Shown piece after piece: positions 43,171 to 52,178 of a DNA stretch of 59,382 nucleotides (within the stretch, counting starts at the first letter, position 1; each line of letters starts with the position of its first letter). The notes under the pieces are model-generated. The model searched no databases. It had not been told where the DNA came from and was given only the letters and a program-made list of their open reading frames with translations. Source of the DNA: Endozoicomonas acroporae (GTDB lineage: Bacteria; Pseudomonadota; Gammaproteobacteria; Pseudomonadales; Endozoicomonadaceae); the NCBI RefSeq assembly GCF_002864045.1, contig NZ_PJPV01000079.1, positions 1 to 59,382 of the forward strand, written 5' to 3'. The position numbers and the translations under genes were made by a program.

Positions 43171-43640
43171 TCGCATGCGTACCCATAATGCACAAAAGCC
43201 AAATCGTACTTCTTACCGTTACTATAAACCTACGATAATCAGGATTATCTGGGTTTATCTACATCGTCAACGCCACCGCTTACCGTGGTAAGTCTTACGC
43301 AGCTCTTCTGTAGGGATTAGCGTCAGGCTGTAACGAGTCCCGACGGGGTTGCCTAATCTTTTGTAATCAGTTTGCCACAAACTTGGTTTTCGTTAGTAGC
43401 AGAAGTAATGTAGTAGCAACCGTTAAATAAGGCAATAAAAAAGCAGATTAACCAAGATAATCATAGATTAATCGACACTGTTATTAGCCCCAACCGCTAG
43501 GCACTATGAAACCCTGATATCACGGTGCATGGCGGCCGGTTAGGGTGTTGACTCCTTTAGGAGCCGATCCCCGAGGAGAGTCCTTTATACAGATTTTCTG
43601 TTCAAGATGTTTTTAATTAAGTCAATTCTTTATAAAAGTC
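43171..43640. repeat. Gene-free stretch with palindromes
   Basis: ATAAACC-TAC-GATAATC-AG-GATTATC-TG-GGTTTAT (43224-43258) is a clear palindrome. CGGTGCATGGCGGCCGGTTA through TTAGGAGCCGA (43533-43580) is a partial inverted copy of the element at 28147-28263. No gene is seen in the rest. Confidence 0.55.
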
Positions 43641-43654
43641 TGTAATCGTTTACA
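43641..43654. promoter_or_regulatory. LacI-type operator upstream of glgX
   Basis: TGTAATCGTTTACA, 86 bp before glgX; palindromic except one base pair. Confidence 0.65.
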
Positions 43655-43739
43655 TGACCGGCGTGCTTTTCTGTTTGTTCCTGACAACTAATAATACACG
43701 CCATTTTTTCTGATCACGCTATATAGAGCTTCACACGTT

Positions 43740-45851
43740 ATGGATACGCCGTCCGCCACCCAGACCTATTGCGCCTTTCCCGGAAAAACCTCCCCACAGG
43801 GTGCCACTTTAGTTAATGCCGATCTTGTGGCAGTACCGGGTAATCAGGCGACAGGGGTTAATTTTTCTGTGTACGCCCCGAAAGCAGAACAACTGTTTGT
43901 ATCGTTATTCGATACACAGGGAAATGAAGAACAACTGAAAATGTTTCCTTCCGCTGAGGGCATCTGGCACCTTTATATGCAAGGTATTACCGAAGGTCAG
44001 CACTATGGATTCCGGGCAGACGGTTACTGGTCACCCAATACCACGCCGCGCTTTAACAAGCACAAACTGCTGATGGACCCCTATGCCCGGGAAATCAGTG
44101 GCGATGTGCAATGGTGCCAGGACATTTTTGACTATATTTCAGACGACAATGATCAATGGCTATTCAACGAGCAGGACAGCGCCACCAAAATGCCACGCAG
44201 TGTTGTGCGTGATGCCACCTTTGACTGGCAAGGCGTAACCCATCCACACACTCCGGACCAGCAGAGCATTTATTACGAAACCCACCTCAAGGGATTCACC
44301 AAAACCCATCCGGATATTCCGGAGGATATTCGCGGTACCTATCTGGGCATGTGCCACCCCATCACCATTGAATATCTGAAAAACCTTGGCATTACTGCCG
44401 TTGAACTGCTGCCGGTTACCTACAGTTCCAGTGAAGAGCGACTCACTCACCTTGGGTTATCCAATTACTGGGGTTACAACCCGCTGTGCATGATGGCACC
44501 GCACACACCTTATGCCATTTCCGACCCGGTTATCGAGATGAAAACCATGGTACGGGAGCTGCACCGCGCTGGCATTGAAGTGATTATGGATGTGGTGTTC
44601 AACCATACCTGCGAAGGTGGCCATGGTGGTCCATTCCTGAGCATGCGTGGTCTGGCTGAAACCGACTACTACCATATGAACAAACACGACGGTGACATTT
44701 CCTCGGAAAATTACAGTGGTTGCGGCAACACCATAAACTTCGACAGCCACCAGACTCTGCGCCTGACTATGGATGCACTGCGTCACTGGGTAGTGGAGTA
44801 TCAGATCGACGGTTTCCGTTTTGACCTGGCCCCCACCATGGCTCGTCAGCACCGTAATTACAGTAAAGATGCGCCTTTCTTTTATGCCGTGAGCCAGGAC
44901 CCGATTCTGAGCCAGGTAAAAATGATTGCCGAGCCGTGGGATATTGGGCCGGACGGTTATCATATGACCGACTTCCCCAATGACTGGCAGTCCTGGAATG
45001 ATCGTTACCGTGATACCTGCCGGAAGTTCTGGAAAGGCAGCAAAGGGGTACAAACTGAAATGGCCTGGCGTTTTTCCGGTTCAGAAGACCTGTTCTGCGA
45101 ACAAAGTTATCTTTCCACCGTCAACTATATCTGCAGTCACGATGGCTTTAACTTGATGGATCTGGTTTCTTACAATCAGCGCCACAATCTGGCCAATGGC
45201 GAAGACGGGCGGGATGGTGACGAGCACAATTACTCCTGGAATCACGGTGAAGAAGGCGTCACCGACAACCCGGACATCAATAAAGCCCGCCTGCGCAGCC
45301 GGAAAAATCTGGTGGGCATGTTAATGCTGGCTAAAGGCTCTCCCATGCTGTTAGCTGGCGATGAGTTCAGCAACTCTCAGGATGGTAATAATAATGCCTA
45401 TTGTCAGGACTCCCCCATCGCCTGGCTACACTGGGACTGGCTGCATAACACCGACTCTGACGGTGCTCAAATGCACGATTTTACCCGACAAATGATGCAT
45501 TTTCGTCGCAATGAACCACTGTTGACCGATGGGCTGGGCCACATAGAATACCAGTTATACTCCCCGAAGGGTGACGTCGTTGACCCTCTTTATTTCAGTG
45601 AGCGCCACTGTTACACCCTGACGGTTAAAATTCATGACCCGAATGATGCTGAAAAAGGTGCTATCTGGGTCATCATGAACGCTGGCAAACATGTAGGCAG
45701 AGTGTTGATCCCTGAAACCGGTCAATTCGAACAACGGATGATCGTGGTGAATACTGACAAAGAGTCTTCTTTTATTCAGGAACCGTCTGTTGATCAGTGC
45801 AGCTATGAAGTTCAACCACACAGCCTGATCATACTTAAAGAGATGAATTAA
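43740..45851 (+). CDS. glgX: Glycogen debranching enzyme, isoamylase-type GH13
   Basis: A 703-residue protein. A CBM48-type N-domain (ATGVNFSVYAPKAEQLFVSL) is followed by the GH13 barrel: MDVVFNHTCEGGHGGP, QIDGFRFDLAPTMAR (nucleophile), KMIAEPWDIGPDGY (acid/base) and YICSHDGFNLMDLVSYNQRH. GNNNAYCQDSPIAWLHWDW is the GlgX/isoamylase hallmark. No signal peptide, so it acts on cytoplasmic glycogen or branched dextrins, cutting alpha-1,6 bonds to feed phosphorylase. Somewhat longer than E. coli GlgX (657). Confidence 0.93.
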   Translation: MDTPSATQTYCAFPGKTSPQGATLVNADLVAVPGNQATGVNFSVYAPKAEQLFVSLFDTQGNEEQLKMFPSAEGIWHLYMQGITEGQHYGFRADGYWSPNTTPRFNKHKLLMDPYAREISGDVQWCQDIFDYISDDNDQWLFNEQDSATKMPRSVVRDATFDWQGVTHPHTPDQQSIYYETHLKGFTKTHPDIPEDIRGTYLGMCHPITIEYLKNLGITAVELLPVTYSSSEERLTHLGLSNYWGYNPLCMMAPHTPYAISDPVIEMKTMVRELHRAGIEVIMDVVFNHTCEGGHGGPFLSMRGLAETDYYHMNKHDGDISSENYSGCGNTINFDSHQTLRLTMDALRHWVVEYQIDGFRFDLAPTMARQHRNYSKDAPFFYAVSQDPILSQVKMIAEPWDIGPDGYHMTDFPNDWQSWNDRYRDTCRKFWKGSKGVQTEMAWRFSGSEDLFCEQSYLSTVNYICSHDGFNLMDLVSYNQRHNLANGEDGRDGDEHNYSWNHGEEGVTDNPDINKARLRSRKNLVGMLMLAKGSPMLLAGDEFSNSQDGNNNAYCQDSPIAWLHWDWLHNTDSDGAQMHDFTRQMMHFRRNEPLLTDGLGHIEYQLYSPKGDVVDPLYFSERHCYTLTVKIHDPNDAEKGAIWVIMNAGKHVGRVLIPETGQFEQRMIVVNTDKESSFIQEPSVDQCSYEVQPHSLIILKEMN

Positions 45852-45859
45852 CAGGCAGA

Positions 45860-45886
45860 TCGGCAACCCCGAAGATGGGTTGCCGA
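45860..45886. terminator. Hairpin between convergent glgX and amylase genes
   Basis: TCGGCAACCC-CGAAGAT-GGGTTGCCGA, a perfect 10-bp stem. The T-run is poor, so it may be a bidirectional weak terminator or stabiliser. Confidence 0.6.
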
Positions 45887-45903
45887 CCGGTTAATCGACA
45901 CAA

Positions 45904-47949
45904 TTACTCCGCACAGCGGGAAACCATCACCTGATCAATCTCACCACTGTCTTTGAACGTTAAGCTCCATACATAGCGTCCTGCTTCCGGTATCATCACT
46001 GAGGTATCGGTACCATACCCGCCGTTTTTCCCGGCAGCTGGCTGCCCCGGCTTTTGTGACAGATCAGCAGCCGTGTATTGCGGGCTCCAGCTGGCTGTGG
46101 CGTACTGGAAGCGATAGCTGCCTTTGCGCTCATTGGTGACCGTTTGATACACGCCGTTGCCTTTATACTGAAAAGCCCGGGCTGGCTTGTGCATCCAGTT
46201 AGAGTCCGGGAAACTGCCCACCACAAACAACGTGTCTTGTGCCGGGCCTGCTTCATTCACTGTTGGGTTATCGCACTGGGCCAGGAAGCCTTCGCCGGTC
46301 ATCGAGTCAGCATCCCGTTTGGAGACCTTCGGTCCGGCTGCAACTGGCCTGGCAATACGCAGGAATCGTGATTCAAACCCTTTCATGCGAATGGCATATT
46401 CGTTGTTCTTCGGGAGGAACACCTCACCCGTGAGCAGATCCACCAGCCGACCTTCAGAACCGGCTTCCGCTGTGGTCAGAGTTACCATTTGGAAAGCGCT
46501 GTCGGTACTGACCATATAAAGCAGGGCATCATCACCGCTTTGTTTGTGGTCGATATAGATCTCTTTTTCTGCACGGAGGTTGATGCGTTCACCTTTAGAC
46601 AACGCTGGGTGTTTATCTCGCAGCGCCATCAATGATGACACATAGTCTTTAAGATCACGCTGCTGTTGATTCAACGCAGCGGTTACCCCGTCAATTTTGG
46701 CACTGGTACGTCCCGAGTGGTCATCACACATACCACGAATGGCGCAGTTATTATCCAGCTGCTTTTCAGCAAAGTCTGGCGTTTCATCACCAATTTCATC
46801 GCCGTAATACAGCGTGATTGGTCCGGTATAAGCAGCCATAAACGACATAGCTGCTTTATGGCGCAACCAGTATTCCCCATCGTCCGGATTGGCAATGCCG
46901 CCACGCTGCAGAAGATCACCAAAACGTAACACATCGTGGTTGCCCAGCATCAGGTTTGGTTGCGCATGCGCCGGATAGAGTGAGTGCAGGTTCATGCCTT
47001 CATCCAACCAGTTACCGCCTTTGCCACCAATGCCGTTTTCATTCACTGCAAACGTTTCCACAAGGCGATAACGCATGGGGAAGTCAAATGCTGAACAGAG
47101 GGCCGGGGCTTCCTGACTGCCGTATCCCTCCTGCTGGATAGCATTTTCCTCTTTCCAGATCTCCGCCACCATGTAGCCCAATGGATTGACAGTTTCCCCC
47201 TTGTGGTTCTGGTAAGTCACTGACTGAGAAGCGTCATCCACGGCTTTGCGGATTTCTGTCCAGGCTTCGGTGGGCACCTGATAGGCCTGATCCAGACGCC
47301 AGCCGTCTATTTTCAGTTCCTTCACCCACCAGGTGGCCACCTCCTGGTAAAATGGCAGGCTCTCAGGATAGTCCACGGGATTATGGTTGCCCGAAGGCAG
47401 TAAACCGGATGGTGATGGTACGACACCGGATTTCTTATGATGGCCAAATACACCATCAAAAAATACGTACAGTCCTTTGGCATGGGCTTTTTCCACCAGC
47501 TCTTTTGCCTGCTCCAGGGTCCCGAAGCGTGGGTCAATGGCAAAATAATCCGTGGCAAAATAACCAGTAGCATCCAGTCGGTCATCCCAGTGTACCTGCC
47601 CCGGGACAGGTTCCGAGTTGAAGATCGGTGTCATCCAGATGGCATTCATACCCAGAGACTTGATGTAGTCCAGCGAATCAATAATACCCTGCAAATCCCC
47701 CTGGTGATGGCTGGTACCGTAACCGGTGCCATGACCGGTTCCTTTTTCGCCATCCACAAAGCTTTCGACCATAATCTGGTAGATTCTCAAGTCGTTGGCT
47801 TTTGCATGAGTGCTGGCACTGCACTCATAGGCAGGTGTCAGGCGGGTGTTGGCCTTAGACGCTGTATCAGATGACTGACTGGCACAGCCAGTTATCAGCA
47901 AGGCAGAAAACGCTGAGATGGCCACGGCCAATGCTTTTGGCTTCGTCAT
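45904..47949 (-). CDS. Lipoprotein alpha-amylase, GH13, with C-terminal carbohydrate-binding module
   Basis: A 681-residue protein. MTKPKALAVAISAFSALLIT followed by GC gives a lipobox at Cys22, so it is envelope-anchored. Barrel motifs: LRIYQIMVESFVDGEKG, FFDGVFGHHKKSG, LKIDGWRLDQAYQVP (nucleophile), YMVAEIWKEENA (acid/base) and LMLGNHDVLRFGD. The C-terminal ~125 residues (VVGSFPDSNWMHKP to SRCAE) match the free-standing lipoprotein at 32058-32546 and probably bind starch. It lies 152 bp downstream of pulA on the same strand and may be cotranscribed. It would degrade polymeric alpha-glucan at the cell surface or in the periplasm. Confidence 0.88.
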   Translation of the reverse strand: MTKPKALAVAISAFSALLITGCASQSSDTASKANTRLTPAYECSASTHAKANDLRIYQIMVESFVDGEKGTGHGTGYGTSHHQGDLQGIIDSLDYIKSLGMNAIWMTPIFNSEPVPGQVHWDDRLDATGYFATDYFAIDPRFGTLEQAKELVEKAHAKGLYVFFDGVFGHHKKSGVVPSPSGLLPSGNHNPVDYPESLPFYQEVATWWVKELKIDGWRLDQAYQVPTEAWTEIRKAVDDASQSVTYQNHKGETVNPLGYMVAEIWKEENAIQQEGYGSQEAPALCSAFDFPMRYRLVETFAVNENGIGGKGGNWLDEGMNLHSLYPAHAQPNLMLGNHDVLRFGDLLQRGGIANPDDGEYWLRHKAAMSFMAAYTGPITLYYGDEIGDETPDFAEKQLDNNCAIRGMCDDHSGRTSAKIDGVTAALNQQQRDLKDYVSSLMALRDKHPALSKGERINLRAEKEIYIDHKQSGDDALLYMVSTDSAFQMVTLTTAEAGSEGRLVDLLTGEVFLPKNNEYAIRMKGFESRFLRIARPVAAGPKVSKRDADSMTGEGFLAQCDNPTVNEAGPAQDTLFVVGSFPDSNWMHKPARAFQYKGNGVYQTVTNERKGSYRFQYATASWSPQYTAADLSQKPGQPAAGKNGGYGTDTSVMIPEAGRYVWSLTFKDSGEIDQVMVSRCAE

Positions 47950-48101
47950 TGGTTCCTCCGGTTGGTAAGGTTAGATACTGAAAAAGGCTGTTCATTTCTG
48001 GCCAGCGTTGCAATACGTTCCCACAATGAGAACGTGGTGTGAAATATTGCAAATGAAACAGGGGTCGACGCATTCTGCCTCGCCCCCGGTCTTTCAGCTA
48101 T

Positions 48102-51100
48102 TTATTGAGTCTGGGTGCCTTTGACAAAAACTGCGACGCTACGTGCTGGCACGTTGAATACACCATCAGCAAACGTTGCAGCGCCGTAGGCTTTGCCTTC
48201 ACCAAAGTTTTGATGCTTTGTGTGTAAACCATAGCCGGTAGCATGCGCAACGGGATAGCTTTTCGCTTCGGCCGTAGCGTTGATCATAACGACGATACTT
48301 TCATAATCACCAGCCACGGTATCGTCAGTGTTATCCAACTCCATAACGATCACGCCACCCACCTGCCCGGCGCCGGTGTTGTAGAACTTGACCACCTTCT
48401 GCACGTCTTCTGCCGTCTGCAGCTGGAACAGGCCGCTGTCCTTACGGATGGATAGATACTCACGCATCATATCCACAGATAGCTGAGCATCGTCTGCTGT
48501 TGGCAGGGCCTTCCCATTGGCATTGATGGTGCGAATCAGCGGCCAGTTGGAACCGTCTTTGTCCGCTCTTGGCAGGCCAACATTCCAGTTGTTATTCCAG
48601 TTTTCATCGTCCAGATCAAAGTTCACGCGGTTGAACCAATCGCCAGAGTCGTAACTGTCCCGCTGCATGGACTTGGAACGCATCAGCTCTGCACCCATGT
48701 GGATGAATGGTACCCCCTGACTGAGAATCGGTAGTGCCTGAGACAGAATCTGCATCTGGGTCCGCTCCCTGGAGGTCAGCGACTCGGCCAGCTTGTACTG
48801 GTGGTTGTCCCATAGCGTCTGATTATCATGTTTGGATACATAACCAACGTTTTCCATTGGATTGGCGGTGTAACCACCGGGCGCACCGTTGTAGTCAACT
48901 TCGGAGCCTTTTACTGACTGCCCTTTGTAGTTGGTTAAGGTGTAATCCGCCAGGTTGCCAGCCAATCCCACGCGGATCAGGTCCATCTGGTTTTTCAACG
49001 CATTTTCATCAGGCGTGGCATTCAGCTCATTAGGAACTTCCCAGGCACCACTGCCAAAACCCTGATTTTTACGGATATCATTGCCGCCATCGAATGGACC
49101 ACCACCGCGAACCGCATCGCGCAATCGGTCGCTGAAGGTACCAATGCCTGTTCCAGCCATATTCACCTGGGTTGCCGTTTTGTCACCATCACTGGCACCA
49201 CCGCCAAAGCCCATGGTCCAGCCTTCACCATAGAGGTACATGGCCGGGTTTTTGGCTGTCAGCTGATCCCTGATAGCCACCATGTTCTGTTTCAGGTGCA
49301 GGCCCATCAGGTCAAAGCGGTAAGCATCCACTTTGTAGTCTTCGGTCCAGACCGCCAGAGAGTCTTCCATCAGCTTGGCCATCATCTTCTGTTCACTGGC
49401 GGTGTTTGCGCAGCAAGAGCTGGTTTCAACCGCACCGGTGGTGATGTCCAGGCGCTGGTAGTAGTCCGGTACGATCTTATCCAGAACCGACTTTGGCGCA
49501 ATACCGGCGGCGTTGGTGTGGTTGTATACCACGTCCATGGCAACACGCAGCCCCATACTGTCGAGAGCCACCACCATTTCGCGGAACTCTTTAATACGAG
49601 CTACACCATCCGGGCTGGAAGCATAGCTGCCTTCCGGTACGGTGTAATGGAATGGGTCGTAGCCCCAGTTGAAGCTGTCGTGCATGCGAAGATAGTTGTT
49701 CAGCGCCTGCGGTTTTTCATCGTCGTCTTTAATTGCTTCAAAGACCTGACCAATGGTCTCTGAACCGCCGCAATATCCACCAAAATCAGCATCATCCTTA
49801 ACGGCTGGATTCAGTTCACAGAGCTTGTCGAAATCATCGCCAAGGTTGGCTACTTTTTCTGGCGCTTCATTGACGGTGGCGATATCAAATGCTGGCAATA
49901 CCTGGAAGTAGGTCATGCCATCCTGCGCCAGTTCACGCAGATGCGTCATGCTGGCACGATTGTCTTCGGCGAAGGCTTTGTACTTACCGTTGTTTGCCAG
50001 ATCTACACCCATAGCTGCCTTATCGGAGTTACTGATATCACGGATATGAGCCTCATAAACGACAATATTTTCCGGGCGTTGCGTATCACTCAGGCCACTG
50101 TCAGTACCGACTCCGCTCCAGCCACTCGGCTGGGTATCAGCATCATTAAGGTTAACGATGTGAGTAAAGGCACCGTCTGCAGACACGTTTAATGAATAAG
50201 GGTCAGTAACCGTTACCGTTTCCACTTTATCCGTGTCACGACGATAGACTTCTATTTGGTAGCGGTAAAATTTACGATCCAACACAGCCTTGGTATCAGT
50301 ATGATGCCAAACCCCGGTTGTCTCATCGTATTGCATGGAGAGGTCTTGTACTTTTGCATCCCAGCCACCGGTTTGCGCTACTTGCAGGGTCACTTTCCGG
50401 GCTGTGGGTGCCCACAGACGAATGGAAACGTTTTCCTCCTCGAAAGAAGCACCCAGTTTCTCGTTTTTCAGGTTGGTTTCGTTGAAGTAGAGACCATCCA
50501 GTGCAAACGGGAACTGGAGGCGGGTAGCCGCCATGCCAATACCATTCTGATCTTTAGCCAGGACAACCAGCTGGCCTTTTAACAAGGCTTTGAACTGTGC
50601 TTCGGTAACGCTTTCCGGCAGTTTCCACTTCTGCATACCGCCAAAGGCAGGGTAAGGTGAGAACACATCCGTAGACAAAATTCCATCCGCTACCAGGGTA
50701 ATACGCCCTAAACCTTCACCGTCCAGATCGGTATTGTCTGCGTTATCCTTGATGCCTCCGGTGGCGGAACTCACTAACTCAACGGTTTCTGCACCTGCTG
50801 GTGCATTCCAGACCAGGGCAGGCTTATCCAGGAAGTGGGCCGCAGCGTTTTCCAGCAGCGTCAATGGCAGCGGGTTATCGCTGACTTCACAAGTACCCTG
50901 CATGGTATAAGCATCTTTGCCATTGTCTTTCAAGCTATATACCCGGTCACCGCAGTCTTTGTTGCCACTTTGATCACGAATAATAAAACTAAAAGTCTGT
51001 TCATCATTTCGCTCTGTGGCCAAATCGATGATGTAATAAGCGCCCTTGGTTTCATGCTCACCGTCAGGCATTTTCGGGCCCTCTGACCAATCTGTTGCCT

Positions 51101-51707
51101 GACCTTCCGCTAAATGGCCGTCATTACTCCACAAATGCAGCCCCCAATTGGCATGACCACCATCTTTACGGAAGTAATAAATCGCCACTTGATTTGGCGC
51201 TAAATCCAAACCTTCTTCGAAATCGTCCATGATTTCACAGCTGTTTTGCACGGTGTAGACGTCTTGACCATTGTCACTGACACTGTAAACCAAATCTTCA
51301 GGACAGTTCTTATCATCCTGGCCGTTATGCATAATAAAACTGAATGCCTGTTTGTCATTACGATCAGCATTCAAATCAATAATGTAATAGGCACCTTTGG
51401 TTTCATGCACGCCAGAGGCCCTTAACCGCTCAGGCCACCCTGTGGAAACGCCTTCTGCCAAATCATTTGCACCATCATTATCCCACAGGTGCAGCCCCCA
51501 GCCTTGATAATCTTCGGCACTACGGGCTGCATCACCGTCACGTTTGTAATAAATGGCCACCTGATTGCTTTTCAGCTGTACATCCCCAGTGGGTGGTGTG
51601 ACAGGCGGAGTGACTGAACTTCGGTCATCGTCTTTACAACCCGTCATCAGCAGCACAGCGCTGGATATCACTGCGGCCAGGCACAGTTTTTGAAATTTAT
51701 GTTCCAT
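48102..51707 (-). CDS. pulA: Lipoprotein pullulanase (pullulanase type I), GH13_14
   Basis: A 1201-residue protein. MEHKFQKLCLAAVISSAVLL followed by MTGC gives lipobox Cys24. Two tandem CBM41-type modules (about 45-155 and 168-272) each contain NQVAIYY, WGLHLW, HETKGAYYIIDL and a Cys pair. A CBM48-type region follows (SIRLWAPTARKVTLQVAQTG). Barrel motifs: SFNWGYDPFHYTVPEGSY (the pullulanase YNWGYDP signature), MDVVYNHTNAAG, DAYRFDLMGLH (nucleophile), LYGEGWTMGFGG (acid/base) and VSKHDNQTLWD. It cuts alpha-1,6 bonds in pullulan, amylopectin and glycogen outside the cytoplasm. It shares a divergent regulatory region with malP carrying two LacI-type sites. Confidence 0.93.
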   Translation of the reverse strand: MEHKFQKLCLAAVISSAVLLMTGCKDDDRSSVTPPVTPPTGDVQLKSNQVAIYYKRDGDAARSAEDYQGWGLHLWDNDGANDLAEGVSTGWPERLRASGVHETKGAYYIIDLNADRNDKQAFSFIMHNGQDDKNCPEDLVYSVSDNGQDVYTVQNSCEIMDDFEEGLDLAPNQVAIYYFRKDGGHANWGLHLWSNDGHLAEGQATDWSEGPKMPDGEHETKGAYYIIDLATERNDEQTFSFIIRDQSGNKDCGDRVYSLKDNGKDAYTMQGTCEVSDNPLPLTLLENAAAHFLDKPALVWNAPAGAETVELVSSATGGIKDNADNTDLDGEGLGRITLVADGILSTDVFSPYPAFGGMQKWKLPESVTEAQFKALLKGQLVVLAKDQNGIGMAATRLQFPFALDGLYFNETNLKNEKLGASFEEENVSIRLWAPTARKVTLQVAQTGGWDAKVQDLSMQYDETTGVWHHTDTKAVLDRKFYRYQIEVYRRDTDKVETVTVTDPYSLNVSADGAFTHIVNLNDADTQPSGWSGVGTDSGLSDTQRPENIVVYEAHIRDISNSDKAAMGVDLANNGKYKAFAEDNRASMTHLRELAQDGMTYFQVLPAFDIATVNEAPEKVANLGDDFDKLCELNPAVKDDADFGGYCGGSETIGQVFEAIKDDDEKPQALNNYLRMHDSFNWGYDPFHYTVPEGSYASSPDGVARIKEFREMVVALDSMGLRVAMDVVYNHTNAAGIAPKSVLDKIVPDYYQRLDITTGAVETSSCCANTASEQKMMAKLMEDSLAVWTEDYKVDAYRFDLMGLHLKQNMVAIRDQLTAKNPAMYLYGEGWTMGFGGGASDGDKTATQVNMAGTGIGTFSDRLRDAVRGGGPFDGGNDIRKNQGFGSGAWEVPNELNATPDENALKNQMDLIRVGLAGNLADYTLTNYKGQSVKGSEVDYNGAPGGYTANPMENVGYVSKHDNQTLWDNHQYKLAESLTSRERTQMQILSQALPILSQGVPFIHMGAELMRSKSMQRDSYDSGDWFNRVNFDLDDENWNNNWNVGLPRADKDGSNWPLIRTINANGKALPTADDAQLSVDMMREYLSIRKDSGLFQLQTAEDVQKVVKFYNTGAGQVGGVIVMELDNTDDTVAGDYESIVVMINATAEAKSYPVAHATGYGLHTKHQNFGEGKAYGAATFADGVFNVPARSVAVFVKGTQTQ

Positions 51708-51890
51708 TATTCCAAGACTTCTTTCAGTGGTTGATTAAAGGCCATTAACCGCTGCAAAAGCTTGTCAAAACCAAGTCACTATTTTTCCTGCTTTTTTTAA
51801 CGGCACAGCGCATAAGTCGCGGGCTATTATCTCTTTGAATAGTTCAAATATATTGATTTACAGCAGTTTTTATTCACCGATCTACACCGT

Positions 51891-51904
51891 TGTAATCGTT
51901 TTCA
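51891..51904. promoter_or_regulatory. LacI-type operator, pulA side
   Basis: TGTAATCGTTTTCA, 184 bp upstream of pulA; one base from the glgX site core. Confidence 0.55.
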
Positions 51905-52053
51905 GAGGTTTACAACAATCCACAAAAGGTGAAATTAATTCCACTTGACGCCTGTTTTTCACTTTGTCACATTGATGTTTATTTATTAAACAACAACACA
52001 TAGTCGGTGGTGTGTGGCCCCATCTTTTAAAACAATTCAATCAGCATAAAGAC

Positions 52054-52067
52054 TGAAAGCGTTTACA
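52054..52067. promoter_or_regulatory. LacI-type operator, malP side
   Basis: TGAAAGCGTTTACA, 112 bp upstream of malP. With 51891-51904 it gives two sites ~163 bp centre to centre in the 471-bp divergent region, compatible with looping. No gene is seen in this region. Confidence 0.55.
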
Positions 52068-52178
52068 AAACAACAAGCCATCTTTTTCCATTACACTAGG
52101 GTTCTTTTGCAAACCCGCTGAAACAGATCATCAGCGAAAAAGCCAACCTGATAGCACAACAAGAGTGATACGCATCAC

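Noticed and set aside
43171..43640. tRNA, attC or small RNA gene in the gene-free stretch before glgX
   Set aside because: A palindrome and an interspersed repeat are present, but no cloverleaf, attC core sites or promoter-terminator pair was found.
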